Assembly (NCBI GenBank): GCA_015345905.1
Contig: JADDTR010000003.1
Location: forward strand, 992,001 to 1,056,000
DNA from: Aotearoamyces nothofagi
Taxonomy: Eukaryota; Ascomycota; Leotiomycetes; Leotiales; Tympanidaceae
DNA: 64,000 bases
Reading direction: 5' to 3'
Part shown: one piece after another, positions 34,335-45,309 of the stretch
Position numbering within the stretch: the stretch's first letter is position 1
Layout of the letters: each line of letters opens with the position of its first letter
Position numbers and translations under genes: made by a program
Notes under the pieces: model-generated
Database searches by the model: none
Told to the model about the DNA's origin: nothing
The model's input: only the letters and a program-made list of their open reading frames with translations

Positions 34335-35838
34335 AATAGAGGCGCGCGAGGAATGATGAGATGAGAAATAAGAAATAAGAAATAAAAAATAAGAGATATT
34401 AAAAAATTACCTGTTCTTGATAGATATATGCTGGGCGTCGTGAAGGCGCTGACTGAATAGCGGGGATGGGAGATGGTGTCTCTTTTCTTACCTCTTTTTC
34501 TCTTTTCTCTTCTCTTCTCTTCTCTACGAGGCATCAACCATACCCGATTCTTCCCTCACTCGGTACAAACCACCTACACCCTCTATCCCATCCCTGTTTC
34601 TGCAGACGGCGAGAGGCTCGGGATATACATGCAAGGCTCGCGCACGACCTCTCCGCGAACCGGCTCGCCCCCCTCTCTACTACAAGATATCAACCATACC
34701 AGATTCTTCCCTCACTCGGTACAAACCACCTACACCCTCTATCCCATCCCTGTTTCTGCAGACGGCGAGAGGCTCGGGATATATAAGCAAGGCTCGCGCA
34801 CGACCTCTCCGCGAACCGGCTCGCCCCCACACCAGCAGATGCCCGCAAGCGCTGTCTCGCGGCTGCGTAGAGGCGTCTGCGGATCTCGGATGGGGGCTGA
34901 CGAGTCGTCGGTCTGGCTAAGGGAGGGGGAACTGGAGCTGTGCTGGTGGGGGGGGGGGGGGGGACTGATGCGATACGACGCATAGGGGGGCAGAGAAGGT
35001 GGGCGCGGCCTACCGAGCAGCCGGTATTGGCAAGCCCGCTGCTGGGTCCTATCCGAACGTGCTTCCTTCCTGATGGCCAGGCTGGCGCCCACTTCGCAGC
35101 GAGGGTTTCTCGCGCTGAAGCGTGACGGGCTCGAGAGTTCAGGGGGGCAGATCGATCGACCGTCTTGAGGAGAGTGCGAGTGCCGCCCGCAGTTTCCAAC
35201 ACGTCGCGTCTATCAGGTCTATACTAGTGCCCGCTGGCTACTACGTAAATGCCTGTGAGAACCCTCCTGCTGCTGGGTCACCGAGGCGAGGCAGCTTCAC
35301 TAGGCACAGGGCTTTTGGGGCTCGCTGGGAGAGCTCTGGATTGTAGTAGATTTTTTATAACTGTGTACGAAGACTGGTTCTTGAAGGGTCCTATATAGGG
35401 AACTCTTCCTGCTGACCTAGCCCGGTTTCATCGAGGTACAATACATAACATAACTGCAGTACGGAGGGTTTGCTCGATCTATTACAAAAGTATCAACCAT
35501 TCAAAACACCATAGTGAATACCTAACTTTGAAACATATATGTGTGGATAGCACAAACCATACATTACCATTACACGATTCACGACTTCTACGATTCGCTT
35601 TCCATCAAGTCATTTCCGAGCCATCGCAACGGATTCTCCAAGTTATGACAAAGTCTATTCTATTCTATTCCTACCCCTCAATCGACAACCAAAGCCCCAC
35701 CGGACCCGGCGCTTCACAAGAGCAGATAGAGAAAACTAGAATCAAGTGGCTCACCATCAGTCCGATCCGTAGTATCCACTAGGACGAGCCAGGTCATGCC
35801 CGCATGCCGAAACGCTATATAGCCAAGCTGGCTGACTC
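34335..35838. other. Intergenic region with tandem duplication
   Basis: About 1.5 kb between convergent genes. It contains a (CTTTT)-rich tract, a 140-base tandem duplication, a 16-base run of G at about 34948-34963, and AT-rich sequence. No gene supported. Confidence 0.5.
34533..34828. repeat. Tandem duplication, two copies of about 140 bases
   Basis: Copies at 34533-34672 and 34689-34828 (offset 156). They run from ATCAACCATACC to CGGCTCGCCCCC and differ at only a few bases (for example TACATG versus TATAAG), so the duplication looks young. Confidence 0.9.
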
Positions 35839-38747
35839 CTAATGAATGCTAAGCCTCCCTCTATGCCACACCGTTCCCTTCCCCTTTCCGCCGACAGGAA
35901 CATTACCTCCTCGAACACTGCCCAGAGCACTTTTCCTCCCGACCCTGATTCTGCGATAGCTATAGCCTAAGAAGGCAGCACTCTTCCGAACCTCGAGCAC
36001 CTTCCCGGCAACTTCTCTGTCTCTGAGCAACCTGTCTCTGGGCCTCTTCCTCTCCTTCCGACCATACGCTCGAACAAAGCCGCGGAGGTACTCCTTTTGC
36101 TCTTCGTTCATCATGAAGCCATCGATTTCCCTCTCAATGCGGCGAAGACGAGTGCTGTCATAGGGGCTCGAGACATAGCCACTAGCGAGGATCCGAATTT
36201 CACGGTTAAAGCATCGCAGGGCGGACTCAATCTCTCCGTCACTCGGAGCATCAAGCCTCATTTCGCCATCCTGGCTTGAAGAGAAGTCCGAGATTGGTTC
36301 CTCCTCGTCAAAGTAATGTGTATCGTCAACTGATCTGATGGATGGGACAAAGGGAGGAGTCATTAAATGAAGCCTGTCCCATTGTATATCTTTGAACCAG
36401 CGATGTGCTCGAATCTCTTCAGCATCGTGGGGGTAGACGTAGCGGCCTACGTAATCGCGATTGATTGAACTGATGTCCTTCATTCTATAGCGCCTGGAGC
36501 AGAGCCGTTCCGATTTTTCTTGAATCATTCGCCGTATGAGATCTTGACAGCGACCGCTTACGGGAGGCTTTGGAGGGAAAGCGAAAGTTTGTTCGTGACT
36601 CTGGGCTATGTTAGCACCCTGCACGATAACTATATATGAGTATCACATACCAGTATGTTCAGCTTAGTCTGAGCTCTACCTCCTTCTTCTGCAAGGAAAG
36701 GCGTGTGGCCATAGAGGCACTGTGATCGGCGTCAGTCCCGAGCGATAACATAACTGTGCTACAGGTTGGCTCACCTCATATATAATGACAGCCACACTCC
36801 ACCAATCGCACCTAGCATCATACAACTCTCCTCGAACGACTTCTGGTGCCATATACTGACTGGTACCGACAACACTTCGGGCATAAGCTCGGTTGCCATG
36901 TCGATTACGCCAGTTGAGAATACCCTCTCCATCAGAACCAGAAGACAGCTTCTCGTGTTTATCCTTACCATTCATTATAATGTTAGACAGTTTAGCAGCT
37001 GCAGCCGCACTACGGCTCTCTCTCTTGTCCGCTTCGTCACCCTCAACGGTGATACCAAGCTTGTCAAGCAAAGAGTATCGGTGGTTATGGTAATATGCCT
37101 GGTCATGAGACCAGTGGCCGTCAAAAGCGAGGCCAAAGTCGGAAATTTTTAAATGACCCGATGACGAAATGAGGAAGTTATCCGGCTTAACATCGCGATG
37201 AATCCATTTCAAAGCGTGGGCTTCCTCAATACAAAGAATCATTTCCGCAACGTACCACTTCGTTACCGCTTCTGATAGGATATTGTCACGGATTAGAAGA
37301 CCTAAAAAGTCGCCCCCTGGCATATACTCCATGACAAGGTAGAGGTTGCTGGTATCTTGAAAGCTTGCAATAAGAGGCACGACCCTAATAAAAGTCAGTA
37401 CACAATGCTGGATGATCATAACTGCGAGTACATACCAACGAGATCCTTCAGAAGACACTAGAAAATCGCGTTCAGCCCGCAAATGGCCTTCTTGGCCATT
37501 ACGCAACATATCTGACTTTCTAATTACCTTCATGGCGCACACATCCTTACTTTTCTCTGGAACTTCAGTAACACTGGTAGATTATTAGTGTATATGCGGG
37601 TTTTGAGGTGACAAAGCTAACACTTGCCCGTCTTCTCCCCTTTCCCTCACCAAACGAACCACGCCAAAACTGCCCTTTCCAAGAACCTTGACAATTTCGT
37701 ACTGTGAAGCCATTTTATCCTGCTCCTTGGCATTTTCTGGGTGTCGTGACTTCATCGTCCGAATCTCTCGCAGGTGGTCGGTTTCACGACGAGCCCATGC
37801 ACGACGCCTTCCGTCTTTATCGGCCACAGAAGAGGCCATATCCCCGTACAAGGCTCCTTCAAGCTCTCGACGACGCATTGATCGAGGCGTCGGTGCACTG
37901 GAAAATACTTCATTGTAATGGCACTCGAAGAAGATCTTGGCTGCTGCGGCCTTCTCGACCGTGATGACAGCTGTATCATTAATATTTGCATGGCCGCTGA
38001 AGCTTAATAGCTCAATGATGATCCGAAGGATAGAAATATTAAACTTACTTGGTACAGGCTCTGGACAAATCACCTCTAGAGGAATCTCTTGAATCGGGGC
38101 CAACGATCCGTCGCATGCGTCGTCAGCCGTAAGCTGTCTTGTGACCATCTTCTTGTTCTCCGACGAATGACTTGATGCAACTTTGGTTGTCTGAGATGCC
38201 TTGGAATCAAGAGAAGTCATGCCAGTAGATCCATTTCGCGGCGCTGACGACTTTCCACTGTTGCCGCTGGTCTCGCCGCTTGTAGATGGCGACATATCTG
38301 GAGTGATTTCAATAATACCCCCATCTATAGATACTACACTCTGGCGAGGTTTTGGCTGTGAGCGATGAACGACCGTGGGTTGCATTTGCATATGAAGGAA
38401 AGATATGGATATTCTTCTGTTGAGGTCTGGTGGCGAAGGAGGTGGCATTGGAGATACAGAGCGAGATGGCCCTCTCGCATGAGAAGTACTTGAAGCTTGA
38501 ACGGTGCGGTCAGTTGACTTTCGATACCAGAACCGCTCTGATGTAACATACCGCTATTAGTTAAAGAACGTAAAGCATGCATAATCTTAGAGCCATGACG
38601 ACGGAATTTCGAAGATCGTGGAACCTCTTCAGCTGGTGGAGTTAGTAGTCCAGAGTCTGGCTTTATGCACTCATATGGGACACCAAAATTGTTCTCATAG
38701 ATGATGAAGTTATCCTGACTGTCATGCTTACCACGAGTGCGCTTCAT
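35839..38747 (-). CDS. AGC-family Ser/Thr protein kinase, NDR-like
   Basis: Seven exons, 38552-38747, 38049-38495, 37628-37970, 37436-37573, 36775-37384, 36651-36719 and 35839-36600; 854 residues. The kinase domain begins near residue 308 with VLGKGSFGVVRLVRE (glycine loop), then CAMKVIRK (ATP lysine), RAERDFLV (helix C Glu), HRDVKPDNFL (catalytic loop, about 437) and SDFGLAF (DFG). About 85 inserted residues follow before the activation end VVGTSQYMAPEVVRGE. The long insert and the RAERD motif are typical of NDR/LATS-type kinases, which control polarity, septation or cell-cycle exit. A C-terminal extension (YVYPHDAEEIRAHRWFKDI) fits the AGC tail. Intron 3 begins GC instead of GT. Intron 2 is 78 nt and open in frame. 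The start at 38747 is the first Met of the frame; an upstream exon cannot be excluded. Confidence 0.85.
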
Positions 38748-39371
38748 GCCGACAACTTGAGGTTAGACGATGGTGCTAATGATATCAATGCTATCGATAT
38801 TCAAATGGATGTAAGTACTGGAAATTAATATTTCCAATGCTGTTGGTGATGAGGGACAGAAAGCAAGGCGGTAGATGGAAGTTTGTATTTTGGACTGTGA
38901 GAAAGCGGCTCTTGCTTTCTTGCAGAAGTCAGGGATAGGAGTTGGCAGGAGCGATCACGGAAATATTGATATCAACAATGTGCTACAGAATGAATAGCCA
39001 TTTGAAAACAACACAACTTGAGTTGACTACATCTATGAGGACTATTAGAATGAGCCAAGAGCAAAGCAAAAAGGAAACTTTTTATCGAAACGCCGTACGA
39101 TGCATGCAATCTCCTCATCCCTTTCGCATCGTCTGCTCTCCGTTCGTAGACAGATCCATTGCAGAATTGCGCAGGTCGGAGCCGTATGCAAAACATCCCT
39201 GCGAGATATGAGTGAGAAAAAGAAATTACAGGCAGCTATCTGCTACATAGAAAGGGTTTGTGAATTATACAGGAAAGGATTCCAGGCGTTGTGCCTGTTG
39301 CCTAATTATGCCTAAAAACATACGCCCCAAATCAACAGTAATCAAGAACGGCTCGTTGCTATGATGACTCT
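38748..39371. other. Spacer between kinase and FKBP genes
   Basis: About 620 bases: promoter of the kinase gene and 3' flank of the FKBP gene. Nothing else seen. Confidence 0.5.
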
Positions 39372-41195
39372 TTACTTGATCTCCAACAACTTAATATCGA
39401 AGACGAGAGTGCTGTTCGCAGGGATACCTGGGAGAGACTTGCTTCCATATGCCAAGCTTGCTGGGATGGTGAGACGACGCTCACCACCAACGGTCATACC
39501 AGCGACACCAATATCCCAACCCTGGATAACCTCACCAGCACCAAGCTTGAAGCTGAATGGCTTACCCTTCTTGTTTGCTATACAAATAATTAGTAGACGA
39601 AGCTATAAAAAGCTGCTTGTGAACTTACAGTCAAAGACCTTGCCGTCAGTCAGCTTCCCAATGTAGCGCATGCCAACGCGGTCGCCCTTCTTTGCAGCTG
39701 GACCGGAACCGATCTTCTTGTCATCAATCTTCACACCTCTAACGGTCCTGACGCCGAGCTCGCCCTTTCCCTTCTTTTCAGCCTTTGGCTCTTCCTTTGC
39801 CGCAACAGTGGATCCTGTTGGGCCTTGCTCAAGGTTCTTGGCAAATTTAACCTTCTTGTCATCCTTGGCAGCCTCTTTCTTTATCTCCACGGCAGCGGCC
39901 GCAACAGCCTCTCCCTTGTTGTTCTTTAGCTTTTTCAATTGCTTTTTGCTAAGCTTCTCGCCATTTGCTGGTACAGCAGACTTCTCCATGATATCATCGA
40001 GGGTCTCTGGCTCCTCCTCCGCGGCACGCTTGTTCTTACCCTTCTTGTCGGCTTTCGCGACAAGCTTGGGTGCTTCCGCCTCCTCCTCTGAATCAACCTC
40101 AGCGATACGGGGGTCTTCTAGACCATCTAGATCATCACTCTCATCATCAAGCTCACTATCGAGCTCATCCTCATCTGGTGAGAGATCATAGTCTTCGTCA
40201 TCATCCTCATCATCCTCCTCAGAATCATAGATCTCGTGGTGATGGTTGTGACCCTGGTCATCGGGAACGACGTAGTTACCGGTGAGGTAGACGGTGTGAG
40301 TTCCAGTGACCTTGAAGAAAACGCGCTCATCTTCACCAACAGTGATATCAAGGGTTTGCTGGTATGTCTAGAATAGAAATGTTAGCTCATGATACTTTTA
40401 GTTATGTAGCCAAGAAATATTACCTTCTCGGGGTCAAGAGTGCAGATAACGAATTCCTCGATCTCAATATCCTCCTCATCATCATCCTCGGAATCCTCAT
40501 CATCGTCCTCCTCTTCCTCATCATCATCAGTAGCCTTGGACTTGCCCTTCTTGTCGGCCTTTGTGGCGGATTTCGCGCCATTAGGAGCATCCTCCATCTC
40601 GTCATCAGAACCGGTATTGATAGAGGCGATAAGCTCAGCAATTGCGGCGGCCTTGCGGGCTTTCTTGGACTTGGCTGGGTCACTTGGTCCGGCCGCGTCA
40701 TCTTCCTCGTCATCTTCAGAGTCCTCAGAGTCAGAGTAAGGTCCGGCAAGAAGAGCACGCATGTACTCCTCATCCTCAGAGTCTTCCTCAGAGTCATCAT
40801 CGTCATCGAAAGGACCAATAGGCTGGCGAATCAGCTTGAGGGTAGCACGAGCGACGGTGCTTCCATTGGCACCTTCTTCGACCTCCGCGGGCGCGCTTGG
40901 GTCAATTGCAGCCATAGTAATACGGAACTGTTGAAGAAGAGAATTAGCAAGTGATTCTAAAATCCTGCGACGACTGAGGAAAAGTCTAGATTTCAAAAGG
41001 CGGACACTATGTTATAAGACAACTTACAGTGGCAGGGAAGTCAGGGACTGCTGGAATCAAAATATCTCCGGCAGGGACCTCAAGGCCATATAAGGCCACC
41101 TGTAACGGTTAGCATTCATATTCTCGAAAGCGACGACGGCCATCTTCAAAGTGAGAAGTCAAGGCGAGGAAGTGACTTACAGGTAGAAGAGGCAT
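39372..41195 (-). CDS. FPR4: Nucleolar FKBP-type peptidyl-prolyl isomerase (Fpr3/Fpr4-like)
   Basis: Five exons, 41181-41195 (only 15 nt, five codons), 41028-41099, 40424-40927, 39629-40367 and 39372-39577; 511 residues. The N-terminal nucleoplasmin-like part starts [20 protein letters not shown] and contains [28 protein letters not shown]. It is interrupted by three long acidic Asp/Glu/Ser tracts that would bind histones, and a Lys-rich stretch. The C-terminal FKBP domain is complete: [16 protein letters not shown], then [16 protein letters not shown] and [21 protein letters not shown]. Yeast Fpr4 isomerises histone H3 prolines and acts as a nucleolar histone chaperone; the same role is inferred. 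The tiny first exon is required to give the MPLLP start. The nearby antisense open frames come from the acidic codon repeats. Confidence 0.92.
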
Positions 41196-42152
41196 CGTGA
41201 ACGAAGTTATTGAAAGCGAATACAAGAAAGAGGTTATAGATTGGAACGATGTTATCTTCGTTCGTGAGTTTGAGTTCGAACGTGGTGCTGTTCGATCGGA
41301 ATGGCAGAAAAAAGAAGCGGTGTCTCGCAAAAGATTCTGAAGCTGTAAAATTTATGAATAGAACGAACCTTCCCAGGCGCTAAGCGCTATCGTTATCGCC
41401 AAAGCAACGAATGTCTTCCACGTGACCAAAAAATAAAAAGATAAAAATAAAAATTCTATATTACACTAACTGAAACGCTGCAACTAAGCTAGAAACTTCT
41501 AAAAATTCATACTAGTGCTTGCTCTGATACAGTCTTCTCCTCATTGATGATTGTTCAATAAATGTAAACTGCAATCAGGATGTATCTTTTGACGTGCTCT
41601 GAGAGGACATATCTACCTAGATGAGATCGAGATCACTTAGCCAATTTTAGCAATCTCTGAACTGCAAGTGAAGTCTGAAGGATTCTAGCTTCTTATTATC
41701 AAAGAGTTTCTGAATGATGTTATTTTTAAACTAACATCAAAAGAAGCCCTTCTTCATTCTTAATCTTCTTACTATTCTGTTCCGATCCTCCGGTCTCTGC
41801 GAATGCTGGTAGGTAACGATTGCAAACACGTAAACCTCCCATTTTCGAGCTATGTCACTGGACAGCACAACTTACAGCCCGCAACCTCGAATTTTAGCCT
41901 TTTCTTCCGTACGTACATTTATTTCACACATTGATCGGTTTTTGAATTTTTTTTAAAGGCCGTTTGTGATATTATTACAGTCGTTAGCATTGCCTATGTC
42001 CATCTGAACTAAGGTATCTAGTCGTAAGTCTATCTGGTCCCGCCCGATAGCCATGAAATCGTTGCAACTAAAACCTAACCCCCAATGCAATTATCCCCTA
42101 TTTATTCCCCAAACACGTTTCCATATTATTAAGTCATAAAAGCATGCGTCAT
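41196..42152. other. AT-rich intergenic region
   Basis: About 960 bases between the FKBP gene and the Crh gene 3' end. A/T-rich with no open frame of note. Confidence 0.5.
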
Positions 42153-43644
42153 CTATAACAGAGCTCGGAAGCCTGCTACGATCACTAAAAGACACCATAC
42201 TAACACTGAAGCCTCCTGTCGATCTCTAGCAGAACTTTCCACTCGTCTTACGACCTCATTGCTGGAACTGGTGACTCTTGCAGCTGCTGGAGTGATAGCC
42301 GCAGTACTCGAAGTGGTCGGATTCGCCACTGCTCGAGACCCAGTGATCAAGAAACCTTGTTCATCATAACTCTTTGCTACGGTCTCGTATCCAGCCACCA
42401 CGGTCTTTATCGTTGGAAACCCTCTATCATCCCAACCTGTTATGACTTCAACGCTAGCCAAAGATGCTACAGATGAGGGCGATGGCGAAGGGGTAACTGA
42501 TAAAGCTGAGGTGGGGTATGATGTTTGCTGCTATAATATTAGTCATGGAAAACGGGGGAGGTGTAAGGGGAGGCTTACTCACAGCTGCAGTACTTACGGG
42601 CACAATCTTCCCATTACTAGAGACTGTCCACCCACTAGGAATTCCAGCTATGCTTGCCGTTGATGAAGCTGAGGACTGACCTGTTGTCGTCGCTACCCAC
42701 GGCCAACCGGCTGGAACTGAAGGCGATGCTGAAGTTTCTGAGGTTCCACTTGCAACTGCCACAGTTGTAGCAGCTGATCCTCCAGTGCTATTGACCGCGC
42801 CATCAGCTGCAATAATATCTTGCCAGTCGCCACTAGTACCGTTGTATGAATAGGAGGTACCCGTCGAGTAATCACTGACGTCGATCGATTTCACAACCAT
42901 TGAGAATGGCCCCAGTGTATAGTTCGTCGGCCCTCGGGCCCATGAGATCGTTCCAGCTGCATTTGATGAATCTCCAGCAGACCATGCTCCAAACTTGACT
43001 TGCATAGGCGTTTGTGGATATTGATTTGTATCAGCGGTTTCTGGAGTTAGAATTCGAACGACGGTCCCATCAACGGTCCAAACGATCTCGGTCGAAGTCC
43101 ACTCAACCGTATAGGTAATGAATTCGGCCTGGTTATTCGCGGCCGGATTGAAAGCACCGCGATTGTAAGTTGTCACATTGCCCTTGCCAAAGTAATTCGT
43201 CTGTACTTCACTGTCATCGGCACCCAGCCATTCCATATCAATCTCATCTAGGTCATCAGACTGCAAGACCAACGTGCTGACAATACCAGCACCAGGCGCT
43301 GCCTTCATTGTGATCGTGACCTTTCCAAACATAATATAGAAGAGACTCGTGAGTGTTGGAGCATCGCCTGATTCCGTGACTGTGAAGGTGACGCCATCTG
43401 AGGAGTACGATGGAGAACCCGAAGCTGAAAATGAGTCAACCTCGCCCTGAGTAAAGTCGACACTAATTGATTTCCCTAACGCTGTATCAGATGGGCAGTC
43501 TGCTGTTGAATTGTCAATACCGTGCACCCTCTGTACTTGGAGACGGGACTTACTTGTGTCGAGCGGGTCGCAACTGCTGTATGTCTGGGCGGCTACAGGC
43601 ACGCAAACTGCTGCAGCGGCAAGAGCAGCTTGAAAAAACCTCAT
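42153..43644 (-). CDS. GH16 Crh-type cell-wall transglycosylase, GPI-anchored
   Basis: Two exons, 42583-43644 and 42153-42527; 478 residues. A signal peptide (residues 1-19) precedes the mature start QTYSSCDPLDTSK. The catalytic GH16 motif DEIDMEWLG carries both acidic residues (E-x-D-x-x-E), followed by NYFGKGNVTTYNRG. The C-terminal third is Ser/Thr-rich (glycosylated stalk) and ends in a hydrophobic tail (VLVWCLLVIVAGFRALL), a GPI-anchor signal. Crh enzymes join chitin to beta-glucan in the wall. Exon 1 has two usable donors 15 bases apart, GTGAGT at 42582 and GTAAGT at 42597, both in phase 0 with exon 2. The full exon 2 begins QTSYPTSALSVTP and extends the stalk. It ends with a long 3' AT-rich spacer. 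Confidence 0.93.
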
Positions 43645-45309
43645 GGTGATTGATTATGAGGCAAAAATGTGAGGTGGTGGAGTAATCGGGTAATAGAAAA
43701 AAAAAAGACAAGAGGCCCGAAGTTGGTATAGGACTAAAATACCATTGATTATCTGAAGTGAATACGGTGTAGTGTGGACAAGGATGGTAGATAGATACTT
43801 TTGAGGCTTGCTTCCCGTGGAATGCGGGTAGATGCGTTTATGACTTTGTGGGAGATCAGACTACGCAGCTAGAAGTGATGTGTTTATGAGGGAATCGAAG
43901 GCATCCCAACCCCCTCGGATGGGCAACATGGTCACTATCGACTGCGTCACCAGTGTACAAGTTTGATACCCAACAAGATTAACATTAATCTTACATTGAC
44001 TCGTATAATAATATAGAGGCTGGATTGTAGGCAATGCAAATCGATGTAGCCAATGTGCGTTCTCGTTGCTGGGTAGAATTCGTGTGCAGGATCCACTGGC
44101 AGCAAATGAGAAGGCTGGCCAGCCTCACCAACCTTAAATTTAGCGCATGCGCTAAGTCAGGTGACGAAACCTCCAAGCTTAGGGAGGTAGAAGGCTCCTC
44201 CTTTTTGTACTAAGATACCGCCAGAGATCTTAATATCGTGCATCTGGTCTGGCGGCGATTCATTAGATATGCTGTAGTTATGGTATGAGATGGGAATTTA
44301 TTTGCTGTTTCCAAGCCTTTTATTGACGCTTGAAATTTAAGGAAGAGCGGGGGAGGCTAGGCGCCGAAAATGACGCTCGATCAACAAGCAATATTGAGGT
44401 CGCAGGCAATTATATCAAGTGCCTACATAGAATTATATAGACACCTATACGGGTTCTTGCAAAAGCAACATGCTAAAGTCTATAAATATACATGTTACTG
44501 TTTGAAACCTCCGAAACCTGGACATTACTCCGTGAAGTTGCGCTCACATCAACAACGGCCGGAGAAATGCACGTGGCTACCTACCTTAGCGACTCATCTA
44601 TTTTGTTCCTACTAGTAGGTGGCTCGATGCTTGCGGATCTGCTCCATACAATTGACGATGAAAAACTTTTCCGAACCCAGCCAAGCTGTGAGGTATTATA
44701 TTGGCCAGTTGCTGTGATGGTGAACCAATCTGATGTTCTTGTTTCATATTTACAGTGCTGCGAGATCTTAATGAATGCCAGCCCACAGATGCATTTCCAA
44801 AAGCCAGCGTCACACAGATACCCATTGCCAACGAGGGGAGGCCGAAATAAATAGCGAGGCCATGCCTGAATCTCTTGAATCCTAATGGAACTCGCATGGA
44901 GCTTCTCTTAAATAATTGACATGAAACATGCATAGTAGATGTAGAATGATAACCAAGTCTTGGGACGATGCTTCTTGAATCAGCCAGTCAGCCTAACCGG
45001 ATAATAACCGGGGAAATGCTTCCGGCGTGTAGGGCCGCTTCACTGCTGTCTGAACGACTTCAACGCCATATCGCAATCTAGCATTTAAGCCTCCATGCCT
45101 CTAATCCTCCATGTAATATACTTACGGCAGGCCGCGAGCTGCTGCCCGGGACGAGGATGATCGAGAAAAATGCCGCGACTCGTCACAGCTCAACAACCAG
45201 CTCGACAGACAGCTCGACAACCAGCTCGAAGTCGACCGATACTGTGCGCGCACGACAAAGCTCTTTGTTCCGTACCCCGTCGCGAAATAGAAGCCCAATG
45301 CAGCTGAAA
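43645..45309. other. Intergenic region, divergent promoters
   Basis: About 1.7 kb between the Crh gene and adenylate cyclase. The open frames at 44370-44933 show no recognisable family. A short perfect palindrome GCGCATGCGC lies near 44142. No gene supported. Confidence 0.5.

Noticed and set aside
44370-44933. Three overlapping frames in the spacer before adenylate cyclase
   Set aside because: Short, on both strands, with no recognisable domain or intron structure.
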